Shown here one piece after another: positions 42,151 to 52,067 of a stretch of 64,000 nt of DNA. Under the pieces are notes generated by a model. It was not told the DNA's origin, ran no database searches, and worked only from the letters and a program-made list of their open reading frames with translations. A program made the position numbers and the translations under genes. Every line of letters starts with the position of its first letter. Within the stretch, counting starts at the first letter, position 1. The DNA lies in NCBI GenBank assembly GCA_026315105.1, contig CM048751.1:340302649-340366648 (forward strand), read 5' to 3'. Source of the DNA: Locusta migratoria. Taxonomy: Eukaryota; Arthropoda; Insecta; Orthoptera; Acrididae.

Positions 42151-42483
42151 TCGACAGATAACTTTAGATGTCTCCTTTTGCATTCCACAATACATAGCAG
42201 CTTAAATCAGTTCTGACTAACAGTATGATTGTTGTCGGTATAAATATACGCAAACTGAACAGGAAAAGGTGTGTACATCATGATCAATGTTTACTAAACC
42301 CATATTAGTTATTAAAAAAAAAAAGACACCTCGCATTCAAGGAAACTCGTTACTAAAATTTTACAGCATAACAATATGATAAACCGTTCCATTACGTACA
42401 ATTCTGAATAAGTTAAATTGTTACTTACATAGTATATCACTATAAGATAGATTGCGTTATATTAATAGCCACAATTTCTATCT

Positions 42484-43877
42484 GGGAGGAGAGACTCCTA
42501 GCAGTTTAAGGGCGCGCTGTCAACTGAGGCAAAGCGTTATTGTTGTCTAAATCCATCCAGAACGAGCCGAATTTTATTAGTAAGTTCAGGAAAGCTAATT
42601 TCGGGCAAGCCGAAACTGCCGCCGAAATCAATATCTTGGCCGAAACTGGCCGTAACCGAAACCGAATATTCGGTAGGTCCTTAATTTTAACATTTTGAAC
42701 TATTGGATTATAAAGTATTTCGCTACCGATCCATCACAGTCAGGTTTTTTACTTTGACATTTGTGCGTTAATTCACAACTAACAACAATATAAGTTCCAT
42801 CAGAGGATACGCTACGGATCATCGTATCATCACAACCAGTTTTTCAGTTGTCGTATTTCCCGGGTGCCAAGTGACATATTACCAAAGGCACTACCAACGT
42901 TTCCACCAACAACAAGAACAGTGCGACTCATTTTAGAGTGTAGCCCGATTTTTCATTGCCTTGGTGGCCAAATGCACGCACGCAGACGTGGCTTGTGACG
43001 TCACCGGTCGGTGCATAACTGCCGAATTACACGGCCTCCCGGCGGCTGCCAAACCGCACGCCGTTCCGGGTCGTGGGCCACGCCTTGCGTAACGCACCGC
43101 GTTGCCTCAGTGTGCCGATCTGCAGGTGCGCCGCGGTTACGCGCTGACGTCACCACTGGTGAAAATCCGCCACTGTAGCTCTCTAATACACTCATCAAAT
43201 AAAGTGTTGTATCGCCACCATTCTTCGGCTTCATGAACCTTTACATAAAAATGGAGTATAGATATACAAAATCTCTTAACTGTTGATCAGATTCTTCTCG
43301 GGTTTCCATCCGGATCATTCTGACATCTGTTCGCAATATTTTCCCGGTCCACCTGGCCTCCATCATCAGGTGAGGAAGCTAAGCCGCTCTGGCCGTGAAT
43401 GAGAGAGACTGGTTCTTTTTTTTTTTCTTTCTTTATTGTATTTTGAAGCTAATTATATTCAGCAGGCTGGGAGCAGCCTCCTACGCTGCTCTTCAGCCTT
43501 TCGTTTTAACAAAATGGACATGAAGTTAAAAAATATCGACGTGCGGATAAAAACACTATGATTTAAAAATATTATCAAGAACATTTTTCTTTCTTTTTTG
43601 TGAATACAAAAATGAACAGATGTAAAAACAAGTTTTAGACTTAAAACGTGTGCCACAGTAGCGTTCAAAGCACATTCAAAAACACTGGACCAGACACGAA
43701 GACACTGATAAAACAATAGATGCGACTCTTGTTCTTCTACCTTGGACGCACTGGTGAAACACAATAACCGACGCACTGACACAAACACTGGGCGGTGCAC
43801 TGATTAAAATGATGTTGTGCGGAAGCTCCTGCAGGGTGAGGATGGGGGAGGAAAGGAAGCGCGGATGGGGGGGGGGG
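42484..43877. other. Unassigned; GC-rich part 42970-43170
   Basis: At about 42600-42680 there are repeated GCCGAAACT and CCGAATATTCGG motifs of the kind seen in subterminal transposon repeats. The GC-rich part has no coding motif. 43850-43890 begins a purine-rich tract that continues after the SINE. Confidence 0.4.
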
Positions 43878-43890
43878 AGGGAGGGATGGT

Positions 43891-44083
43891 TCAAATGTTT
43901 GTAAATCTATCGGACCAAACTGTGTGGTCATCTGTCCGTAGCTTACAAACTACTTAAACCTAGGTAAACTAACCTAAGGACAAAACACACACCTATGCCC
44001 CATGGAGGACTCGAACGTCCACGGCGAGCAACTGCGTGCTCCGCAGCGAAACGCTTTAGACCGCTCGGCTACTCCACCGCAGC
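43891..44083 (-). mobile_element. S2b SINE with perfect TSD
   Basis: Minus orientation; TSD AGGGAGGGATGGT at 43878-43890 and 44084-44096, inside a purine-rich tract. Confidence 0.93.
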
Positions 44084-44096
44084 AGGGAGGGATGGT

Positions 44097-44370
44097 GTAG
44101 GATGAAGTGGGGAAGGAGCGTAGGCACTCGAGGGGGGAGAGGAGAAGGATGGGGCAGCCACGCGGTGTGAAGAAAAAGGAAGATAGGGGGAGAGGGCTGA
44201 GTGTCCACGAGGAGAGGATCAGGGTGGGTAGGAGGATAGATTTCAGGGCGGAGGGCGTCATCCGGTAGGGGGAGATGGCGGAAGCTACACTGGGAAAGGA
44301 TGTGGAGACTGTGGAGGTGAAGGGATTGTGAGATTCAATGGTGAAGGCGTGGCAGAGGCCCTCTTGCATT
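44097..44370. repeat. Purine-rich low-complexity tract
   Basis: Strong G/A bias on the plus strand (GGGGGAGAGG, GGAGAGGATC). The long minus-strand frame over it is rich in Ser, Pro and Leu as expected from this bias and is not evidence of a gene. Confidence 0.6.
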
Positions 44371-44723
44371 GATGCACGCCTGTGTTCGTCGTTGCATACT
44401 GACCAATATATCATCAAGAGATTGTTGGTCTAGATTTCTCACTGTTCAACGGCGATTCAGATTGGATGGTAGGTCGTCTAGTTGTAGCCCAGGTATGTTA
44501 GATAGGGGTCATGTCTGGAGAACGTGCTGGGCTCTCGAATCTTGCGACGCCGTTATCGTGAAGGTGTCCAGGCAGATGGAAGTCTCGTCTGTGAATGGCA
44601 CTTGAATTAATTCTGACGAGACCATTCAGCTTGTTGTTAGGCTCATCTGTAACGCGCTCCATTGTGTGAATGTGTGAAAGCCGGGCCTCGGGAGTGAAGT
44701 ATTGGTCATCAGCTGCTCTCTTA
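44371..44723 (-). pseudogene. Tc1/mariner-superfamily transposase fragment
   Basis: Minus strand: AIHRRDFHLPGHLHDNGVAR, then FESPARSPDMTPI, the block before the third catalytic residue (SPDLTPI-like), followed by a degraded tail. It ends at the long-TIR element. Confidence 0.55.
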
Positions 44724-46440
44724 CAAGGGGAGGCCACGACGTTCGGATCAAGGATTTTCTTCGAACTTTTTACGCTTTTAGCAGACCATTAGGGCACCAT
44801 AATGTACGAGGACAAAGGCGCAATACTTAAACGATTCAGAGAAAATCGCTGTAGTAGTTTCACGCGTCGAACATGTAACCGAGTGTTTCAGCTGTAAGTA
44901 AGCTATGAGCAAGAGAAAGCAGTAGTTCAAGTTCTGGCTTTTCAATCGGTTTTATTTTTTCTTCAACACTGATATACAGGGTGAGTCACCTAACATTACC
45001 GCTGGATATATTTCGTAAACCACATCAAATACTGACGAACCGATTCCACAGACCGAACGTGAGGAGAGGGGCTAGTGTAATTGGTTAATATAAACCATAA
45101 AAAAATGCACGGAAGTATGTTTTTTAACACAAACCTACGTTTTTTTTTAAAATGGAACCCCGTTAGTTTTGTTAGCACATCTGAACATATAAATAAATAC
45201 ATAATCAGTGCCGTTTGTTGCATTGTAAAATGGTAATTACACCCGGAGATATTGTAACCTAAAGTTGACGCTTGAGTACCACTCCTCCGCTGTTCGATCG
45301 TGTGTATCTGAGAGCACCGAATTCCCTGGCTGTGGGTGTGACTTGTTTTGCATTAACAAACACCATACTTGGCAGCAACATTGTTCAGCTGAAAGGCAAA
45401 CGTCACGGTGCTATCCTGTATGGTGAGCAACAACAATGTTTTACGTCCGTTGACCAAGCCTTACGCCCTCTCCAGAGTGGAGAGCTGCTAACTGGCAGTT
45501 TTCCTCCTTTACTCTCTCGTGAAACCACTAACGTTGCTATTTCCAGGGACTGTTATTAACTTTGCTATGTACATTAAGACGTGCCTGTTGGCAAGCAAGT
45601 ATTAATGCAATATGTTACAACAGCGTCTAGACGCCGTATGAAGTTACCTTCCTATTCTCCGAAAGGAAACCCTCTACCCTGGGACGGTGGCTGAGGACAT
45701 CTGCAGTTCACAAGAAGATTTCTTTACCGCTATATGGGTCCATTTTAGCTTGTTATCTACAATGGTCTCTCTTTCTCAGCACGGAGTGCGTCCCTTTGGC
45801 TGCACAAAACCTCTCAGCAATAGCGACAGTAGTAATAAATGACATCATATTTGAAAACAGCTCACGATAGCGTGACAAGTTACAATGGGCCGTGTCCATA
45901 TACTGGGAAAAGGCATACGGGTCCGGGCCAAACCCTCTCGTCACCATGTAACTGATATAATGCCCGACTAGCCACATAATGGTATTGCTCTTCGTCCTAG
46001 GATAATATGTATATTCAGGACGCAAGAGAATCTCACCAAAAATATTAGCCTCCGTCGTACGGAGCAGAAACGCTATTTGTAGACTTAGCCAGGTCCAGTG
46101 TCCATGACTACAGTAGATCAACCTATGGCACAGGGTATGGCGACGACTGCAACGGTCTGTCGCATGGAGACCAATACGAAAAAGTCTAACATTGGTAGGA
46201 TTTAGATCTCTGACCACCAGATACCATGAGCCACTGGGTCACCGCTTTCTCCTGCTTATAGCTTACTTATTGCTGCAACCCACGGTTACATGTTCGACGC
46301 GTGAAACTACCACTGCTATTTTCTCTGACTCAATTACCTATTGCGCCTTAGTCCTTGCACATTCTATTGTAATGGTCTGCTAAAAGGATACAGAGTTTGA
46401 AGAAAATCCGTGATCCGACATTCGTGGCCTCCCGTAGTTA
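44724..46440. mobile_element. Long-TIR element, 1.7 kb
   Basis: The left arm from CAAGGGGAGGCCACGACGTT and the right arm ending GTGGCCTCCCGTAG are inverted matches for about 200 bp, including TTACATGTTCGACGCGTGAA and AGCAGACCATTA. A second element end (TACAGGGTGAGTCACC) starts at about 44976 inside it. A 154-codon minus-strand frame at 45753-46217 (IMWLVGHYISYMVTRGFGPD) has no family I recognise. No clear TSD was found. Confidence 0.65.
44976..45345 (+). mobile_element. Terminal part of a CAGGGTGA-type DNA element
   Basis: TA followed by CAGGGTGAGTCACCTAACAT, then a noncoding AT-rich terminal region to about CGTGTGTATCTGAGAGCACC. I recall this terminus from mariner-like insect repeats, but the assignment is weak. 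The other end is not present. Confidence 0.4.
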
Positions 46441-46882
46441 CTTTTTCGGCTGCCACAGCGAGGAAAGTCACTTCTCCACGTCCGAACAACATCGCTTTGG
46501 CTCGTTCCGATACGTCTAAAAACTTCTCTAGAAGAGAATCCCGCTAGCAATGCGGGCATAGTCAAACTTTGGAATCAACCTTGTAAGCTTGGCAGAGTCG
46601 GTCAACAGAAGCACCCTACTTCCTTCTCGGTGTTAGTACTGATACTGGTCGGCCATATTAGCCACTCCGTCGCATTAGCGTGGTTGTTTACATCATTGTG
46701 TGGGTTGGGAGATTTTTGCGGACAATCCAAGGAACTTTGTTCTTGAAGCAATATACACATCCTCGGAACCAAGGTTCTGCAACACCTTCCTTGACACAGG
46801 TAAATGTCGGAAGCGCATCAGGTAAATATTGATGTGTGAGGAAATACATAGTATCAAATAATGCATTTAAAGAAATAACTTC
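46441..46882. other. Unassigned stretch
   Basis: No supported feature. Confidence 0.4.
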
Positions 46883-47070
46883 ATGGCTTATAGAACGCGA
46901 ATTGATGTTAAATTGCATGAAAGATCGGTTCTTACAGTTTCTAACACGCGGTTGAACAAAACCTTACATTTTGGTTACACAGAATCGACATATCTTAGTG
47001 AGACTGAACGGTTCAAATATTATCTATGTGTTCAGATAGATAGTAAGCTGGCGTGGGAAGCCCATGTTTA

Positions 47071-47260
47071 GTTGTGTTTGTAAAGCTTATGGGACTTAAC
47101 TGCGCGCTCATCAGTCCCTAAACTTACAAACCACTTATGAACTAACTTATACTAAAGACGACAGAAACATCCATGCACGAGGGAGGATTCGAACACCGAC
47201 GCGGGAGGCCGCGCGATCCGCAACGTGACGTTCCAGACCGCTCGGTAACTCTCGCGCGGC
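47071..47260 (-). mobile_element. S1/S2-type SINE inside LINE-B, perfect TSD
   Basis: TSD AAGCCCATGTTTA at 47058-47070 and 47261-47273. The head GCCGCGCGAGAGTTACCGAG is at the right end. Confidence 0.92.
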
Positions 47261-47288
47261 AAGCCCATGTTTAGGACATTCATCAAAA

Positions 47289-48672
47289 ACTAAATCTACA
47301 TCTACACACATACTCCGCAATTCACCGTAAGGTGCGTGGCGGAGGGTACACTGTACCACTACTAGGCATTTCCTTTCCTATTCCACTCCCAAATTGAACG
47401 AGGAAAAAAAGAATGCCTATATGCCTCCGTACGAGCCCTAATTTCTCTTATCTTGTCTTTGTGATCTTTACGCGAAATGTAAGTAGGCGGCAGCAAGATC
47501 GTACTACACTCAGCTTCAAATTCCGGCCCTCTAAATTTACTTAACAAAAATTCACGAAAAGAACGTCGTCTTTCTTCCAGCGATCCCCAATTGAGTTGCC
47601 GGAGCATTTCCGTGACACTCGCGCATTGGTCGAACCTACCGGTAACAAATCTAGCTGCTCGCCTCTGAACCGCCTCCATGTCTTCCTTCAAACCGATCTG
47701 CTGCGGATCCCAAATACTTGAGCAATACTCAAGACGTGGTCGTACAAGCGTTTTATACGCGGTCTCCTTTACAGGTGAAGTACATCTTCTCAAAATTCTC
47801 CCAATAAACCGAAGTCGGCTGTCTGCCTTACTCACAACTGTCCTTACATGCTCGTTCCATTTCATATCGCTCTGCAGTGTTACGCCTAGATATTTGAACG
47901 ACGCGACAGCATCAAGAAGCTCATTACTAATGCTGTATTCTAACATTATAGGATTGTTTTTTCTACTCATGCGCATCACCTTACATTTTTCTACATTGAG
48001 AGCTAGCTGCCATTCTTCGCACCAACTAGAAATTTTGTCTAAGTCAACCTGTATGCTATTACAGTCAGTTACAGACGACACCCTCCCATACACCACAGCA
48101 TCATCAGCAAACAGCCGCAAATTACAACTTACTCTGTCCATCAGATCATTTATATTGATAGAAAATAATAGCGGTCCTATCACACTCCCCTGGGGCACGC
48201 CTGACGACACACTCGTCTCTGATGAACACTCGCCGTCGAGAACAACGTACTGCGTTCTATTACTTAGGAAGTCTTCCAGCCAGTCACAAATCTGTGAATC
48301 TATTCCATAAGCTCGTATCTTCGTTAGCAGTCTGCAGTGTGGCACCGCGTCGAACGCCTTTTTGAAGTTGAGAAAAACACAATCCGCCTGCTGCCCTTCG
48401 TCCATGGCTCGCAAGATGTCATGTGAGAAAAGGGCAAGCTGAGTTTCACATGAACGATGTTTCCTAAACCCGTGCTGATTCATAGAAAGAAGCTTTCCCG
48501 TTTCAAGGAAATTTACTATATTCGAACTGAGAATATGCTCCAAAATTCTACATGAAACTGATGTCAACGATATTGGCCTGTAATTGTATGGGTCAGTTCT
48601 CTTTCCTTTCTTATACACGGGAGTCACCTGCGCTTTTTTCCAATCACTAGGAACTTTGCGCTGAAATACTAT
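47289..48672 (-). mobile_element. LINE-A, 5'-truncated, inserted in LINE-B
   Basis: The 3' end with GTGTAGATGTAGAT lies at 47289-47302, the 5' truncation at about 48672. It carries the longest open frame of the window. Confidence 0.88.
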
Positions 48673-48684
48673 GTTATTTACCAC
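47362..48684 (-). CDS. LINE-A reverse transcriptase, 440-codon open frame
   Basis: Order from the N-terminus: DWKKAQVTPVYKKGKRTDPY, YRPISLTSVSCRILEHI, QHGFRKHRSCETQLAL, DCVFLNFKKAFDAVPHCRLL (motif A), SGVPQGSVIGPLLF (motif B), LRLFADDAVVYG (motif C intact), WQLALNVEKCKVM, FKYLGVTLQSDMKWNEH, YKTLVRPRLEYCSSIWDP, RAARFVTGRF, to the usual C-terminus. Motif A has Asn where the metal-binding Asp should be (LNFKKAF for LDFKKAF), so the enzyme should be inactive although the frame is unbroken. The endonuclease and RT N-terminus are missing through 5' truncation. The first few codons after 48672 are LINE-B sequence, so the apparent Met start is accidental. Confidence 0.85.
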   Translation of the reverse strand: MVNNIVFQRKVPSDWKKAQVTPVYKKGKRTDPYNYRPISLTSVSCRILEHILSSNIVNFLETGKLLSMNQHGFRKHRSCETQLALFSHDILRAMDEGQQADCVFLNFKKAFDAVPHCRLLTKIRAYGIDSQICDWLEDFLSNRTQYVVLDGECSSETSVSSGVPQGSVIGPLLFSININDLMDRVSCNLRLFADDAVVYGRVSSVTDCNSIQVDLDKISSWCEEWQLALNVEKCKVMRMSRKNNPIMLEYSISNELLDAVASFKYLGVTLQSDMKWNEHVRTVVSKADSRLRFIGRILRRCTSPVKETAYKTLVRPRLEYCSSIWDPQQIGLKEDMEAVQRRAARFVTGRFDQCASVTEMLRQLNWGSLEERRRSFREFLLSKFRGPEFEAECSTILLPPTYISRKDHKDKIREIRARTEAYRHSFFPRSIWEWNRKGNA

Positions 48685-49345
48685 ATGAACAGCATCTCAG
48701 ATAATTGACAGTTCAACACAAAAGTAGTCTGTTGCTTATTTTCATTCACTTATGCCGTATGGTTTTATTTTTGGGGATAACTCGTCTGATTCAAAGAAGT
48801 AGCGTATTTATTGCGCTGAACCGGATGGTTCCAAGCAATATGTGAGATAAACTCACGAACCTTGTTCTCGACGCCTGTTTAGTAGCCTCAGAATTCTGAC
48901 ATTGGCCTATGAAGACAAATGTTGTTTAATGTTGTTTGTTTTTAATAATAACTGTTTATTCAGTACTGTTAGCAGCTTTCACTCAGTTAATATTAGACAG
49001 AAATAGAATTTGAACTTGGATCACGCCTACTTGACGCTTGTGCAGAGAAGCGTGTGGTATTTTGCTACATCCACTGTTAATAAGCTGCAGCCAGAATTCA
49101 AAAGTCTCTGTAGTGATCCACGCACTTTCAAGGCTAACGTGAAGAGTTTCCTCATGGATCGCTCTGTTTATTCTGACGAGGATTTCCCAGAATTTAAAAA
49201 AAAAAAGCTAATTTCTACGTTACGTGGTTCGTTTCTTTTACTTAGGCTTGTCGAGTGCATATGATAACTATACGTTCAATTTTTTATCAATTACTACTCT
49301 TTTGTTACAAGCTGATGTACTGGCAAGTTCCATGACCATGAAGAC

Positions 49346-49550
49346 CTCTCCTCAATTTGGTAGTGCGGGACGCGACAAATATTTATATATAAATATAAAT
49401 CATATTCTCAACTGTATGCTGTATGTAGTTCCTGCCTTACGTGGGCCTGAAGTATCCAATTCGTCTCCTCATACGGGCGGCAGTTGATCTTTTCTTCACT
49501 ATCACTGCGCACGCAGTAGATTAATCACAGAAAGAGGTAGTACAGCCGCG
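49346..49550. other. Unassigned spacer
   Basis: Nothing recognisable lies between the LINE-B tail and the SINE pair. Confidence 0.4.
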
Positions 49551-49740
49551 CAGGAGTAGCCGAGCGGTCTGGAGCGCCATGTTACGGATCGCAAAGCCTC
49601 CTGCGTCGGGGGTTCGAATTCCCCCCCTGGGGCATGGATGTGTGTGTTGTCCTTAGGTTAGTTTAACTTAGTTTACGTAGTTTGTAAGTCTAGGGACTGG
49701 TGACCATCGTAGTTTGGTTCCATAAGTATTACAAATATTT
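49551..49740 (+). mobile_element. S2 SINE (left member of an inverted pair)
   Basis: Head GCGCAGGAGTAGCCGAGCGG, T-arm GGGGG TTCGAAT TCCCC-like, body to ACAAATATTT. Confidence 0.85.
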
Positions 49741-49855
49741 GGTTCAAATGTTCGTAAATCTATCGGACCCAACTGCTTGGTCATTAGGCCATAGCTTACA
49801 ATCTACTTAAACTAAGTTAAACTAACCAATGGACAACACGAACCCCCGACGGCGA
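49741..49855 (-). mobile_element. S2b SINE, partial (right member of an inverted pair)
   Basis: The tail GTTCAAATGTTCGTAAATCT begins immediately at the end of the plus-strand SINE. The head is lost after GAACCCCCGACGGCGAG. Confidence 0.75.
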
Positions 49856-50006
49856 GTACAATTCTCTTTAAATGCCAATAAAGAGTAGTGTTTCGGAAAA
49901 AAATTTAAACAGCAAGATGGACAGATGAAATTATTCTAACGGTTATGGACATGAATCTACATAGATTATTACAGTTTCTGACTAACTGAACGATTTATTC
50001 AAGGGA

Positions 50007-50142
50007 AGTCATCCGTCGGGCATGGGTGTGTGTGTGTTTTGTCGTTAGCATAAGTTTAAGTTAGTTTAAGTAGTTTGCAAGTCTAGAGAGCGACGATCCT
50101 AGCAATTTGGTCCCTTAGATTCGCAAACATTTGAAACAATTT
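50007..50142 (+). mobile_element. S2 SINE, 5'-truncated
   Basis: Starts at CCGTCGGGCATGGGTGTGTG and runs to CAAACATTTGAAACAATTTG. The tRNA head is missing. Confidence 0.75.
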
Positions 50143-50904
50143 GTTCAGGTAAACGGAGAAAATGGTAGCGTTTGGTCACAGTGGTTGGGCTTCGTAACAG
50201 TCGCGTGCGGCATTAAGTCTCCGCTGTTGTGTAGCGAGGTGGCGCCAGCAGAGACTCTTGAGACGATGGGGCGCAGGCGCGTCTGTTTCGGGGAGTTTAT
50301 CGCTCGGAACGTGAGGCGAGCACGCGCCCCGGAGGGAAGCCAAAATCAAGTCGCCAGCCGCAGCCAAGGGTAGCAGAACGGCTGCTAAGCACGAGGCGGA
50401 CCCCCAGCCTCAGCTCATTTTGGTGGTGGCATTATGCAGTTTACCCTTCCAAGTTGCCAGCAACCGTACCTCAGGCATGCGTAAAGGATGTTTGTTCTCC
50501 CCATCTCTTCTCAGACAGCTACATGTTTGGACAACGAATAATTGCCGCATACCTGCCAACCTTCGAAACGTAAAGATCAGGAAAATTTAACTTTAAAATC
50601 AGGAGATTCTTAAAAAAAAAAAAAAAAATCGGGAGATATGATGTATCAAAATCTGCGGATCATTTTAATACAAACATTAACATAACTGATTTTAGCCTTT
50701 TCGGTTATTTATAAATTGACTACAAAAACATAAAACACTTGCTCGTAATTGAACAAACTGCTTCAACGCTTCCACTGTTCCAAAAACTGAAGTGAACATT
50801 TACTCACAGAAAGCCAAGGGTGTCACACATGCTTCAAAATTTACCTCGTCTCAACATCGTGCAACTTCTACAATAAAAGGCATATTACAATAATGATGAG
50901 ACTC
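50143..50904. other. Unassigned; GC-rich part 50200-50420
   Basis: No gene or known repeat. A 17-nt A-run occurs near 50612. Confidence 0.4.
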
Positions 50905-50912
50905 ACTAATAG

Positions 50913-51107
50913 GCCGGCCGCGGTGGCCGAGGAGACTGAGGCGCTCCAGTCACGGTCTGCACGGCCACTACGGTCGGGGCTTCGAATCCCCCCCCCCCCG
51001 GGCATGGATATTTGTGCCGTCCTTAGTCTTAGTTAGTTCATAAGTAGTTTGTAAGTGTAGGGACTGATGACCTCGCAGTTAAGTCCCATAGACTTTACAA
51101 ACATCTT
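50913..51107 (+). mobile_element. S1 SINE with TSD
   Basis: Complete S1 with a C-run expansion after the T-loop (about 50989-50999); TSD ACTAATAG at 50905-50912 and 51108-51115. Confidence 0.9.
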
Positions 51108-51121
51108 ACTAATAGACTAGT

Positions 51122-51493
51122 ACCAACGCCACCTAGATACAAGGCCTGTGCGCTGCCTGCTAAGAGTAGTCATAACACAAGCAAACTATTTGTCTTATGT
51201 AGCGTTGTGCTGAGTTTGGTAATCCGTACACATTGCACACTGTGTTTAAGAATGTTTTTCGTGTTATCTATGTGATTCTCCGAGCAGATTTTTGTTGGTA
51301 TGAGACAAAATGCCTAATACGAATCGCCCGATTCCAATATCGGTAAGATATCTTACTGATAGTTCATAAATATCTTATAGCAAACAAATTTTTTCGGTGA
51401 ATCACATAGGTCACAGCAAAACACTACATAAGACGAATAGTTTGCTTGCGTTGTGACTGCTGTTGGCAGACCTTGTATCTAGGTAGCGTTGGC
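51122..51493. mobile_element. Foldback element, about 370 bp
   Basis: Left arm CCAACGCCACCTAGATACAA ... CTATTTGTCTTATGTAGCG and right arm CATAAGACGAATAGTTTGC ... TTGTATCTAGGTAGCGTTGG are inverted, imperfect over about 170 bp each, with a short AT-rich centre around 51343-51375. Confidence 0.75.
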
Positions 51494-51893
51494 AGCACCC
51501 TGCTGGTGTCCAGGATGAAATAAAGCGCCTGTATAGGAAGAGAGTGGCCATGAGTGAGACCGCTCCTGATTGGATCAGAGCCCAGGACGCCATGTTTTTA
51601 CCAGATTTGGCGGGCTTCACATGTGTCTTTTAGGTACAGTGTGCGTTTCTGTACTGTGATGTGCCTTAAAAGCTTCTGACTGATTCCACTGTACAGTTAC
51701 GTACAGGTCGTATTATGGTAGGCACTGCTCCACATTTGCACGTCTTTTGTCAGTCCCATTTACGTAAATTAACGTGTTGTTCGTTGGCCGTTGACGATAA
51801 CCTTAGAACTTCGCGGCAATTTTCAAGATTACATCATTAACTGAGAGTAATTAATAATGTGTATTAAATAGTCATTAACGACAGTCAAAAGAA

Positions 51894-52067
51894 ATGCCTC
51901 GTTGTTCCTCTATTGGCTGTAAAAACCGAAATAAAGATTATTACATGATGCTCATGTTCGCAAGGAATGAGGAAATACGGGAACAGTGGGCGGTGAAAGT
52001 TAACCGAGAAAGCGGGAAACGTGAAGGCAACTTACGGAAACCGACGAATTATTCCTGCCTGTGTTAA
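51894..52067 (+). CDS. THAP-domain zinc-finger reading frame, ended at the ligand His
   Basis: ATG-initiated, 57 codons. It starts MPRCSSIGCKNRNKDYY, with C4-X4-C9 as the first two zinc ligands, then FARNEEIREQWAVKVNRES with the invariant Trp at 32, a Pro at 50 and Cys at 55. This fits the C-X2-4-C-X35-50-C-X2-H pattern of THAP DNA-binding domains. The position expected for the last ligand, His 58, is the stop codon TAA, so the motif is cut exactly there. THAP domains occur in host transcription factors and in P-element-type transposases. No transposase core follows; a C-run begins at 52082. The frame could be a dead first exon or a transposon remnant. Confidence 0.6.
   Translation: MPRCSSIGCKNRNKDYYMMLMFARNEEIREQWAVKVNRESGKREGNLRKPTNYSCLC

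Larger units (their letters stand above)
40474..42483. repeat. 2010-bp tandem direct duplication, copy 2
   Basis: Copy 2 of 38460-40469. Inside it: RT fragment 40503-40654 (-), unassigned GC-rich block 40655-41052, Tc1 half 41055-41685 (-), SINE 41943-42150 (+). Left flank TATC-A and right flank GGGAGGAG differ from those of copy 1, fixing the limits. Confidence 0.92.
46883..49345 (+). mobile_element. LINE-B copy split by a SINE and by a LINE-A
   Basis: The element reads FKYYLCVQIDSKLAWEAHV up to 47070, resumes after the SINE (47274-47294, ending AAAACTAAAT), and resumes again after the LINE-A at about 48672 (TATTTACCACATGAACAGC; the copy at 4740-4800 has TATTTACCATTAGAAC at the same place). 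The C-terminal domain (LVQRSVWYFATSTVNKL) is at 49010-49230. Frameshifted throughout. Confidence 0.82.

Noticed and set aside
43974..44417. 147-codon minus-strand frame rich in Ser, Pro and Leu
   Set aside because: It crosses a SINE and a purine-rich tract. The composition follows from base bias.
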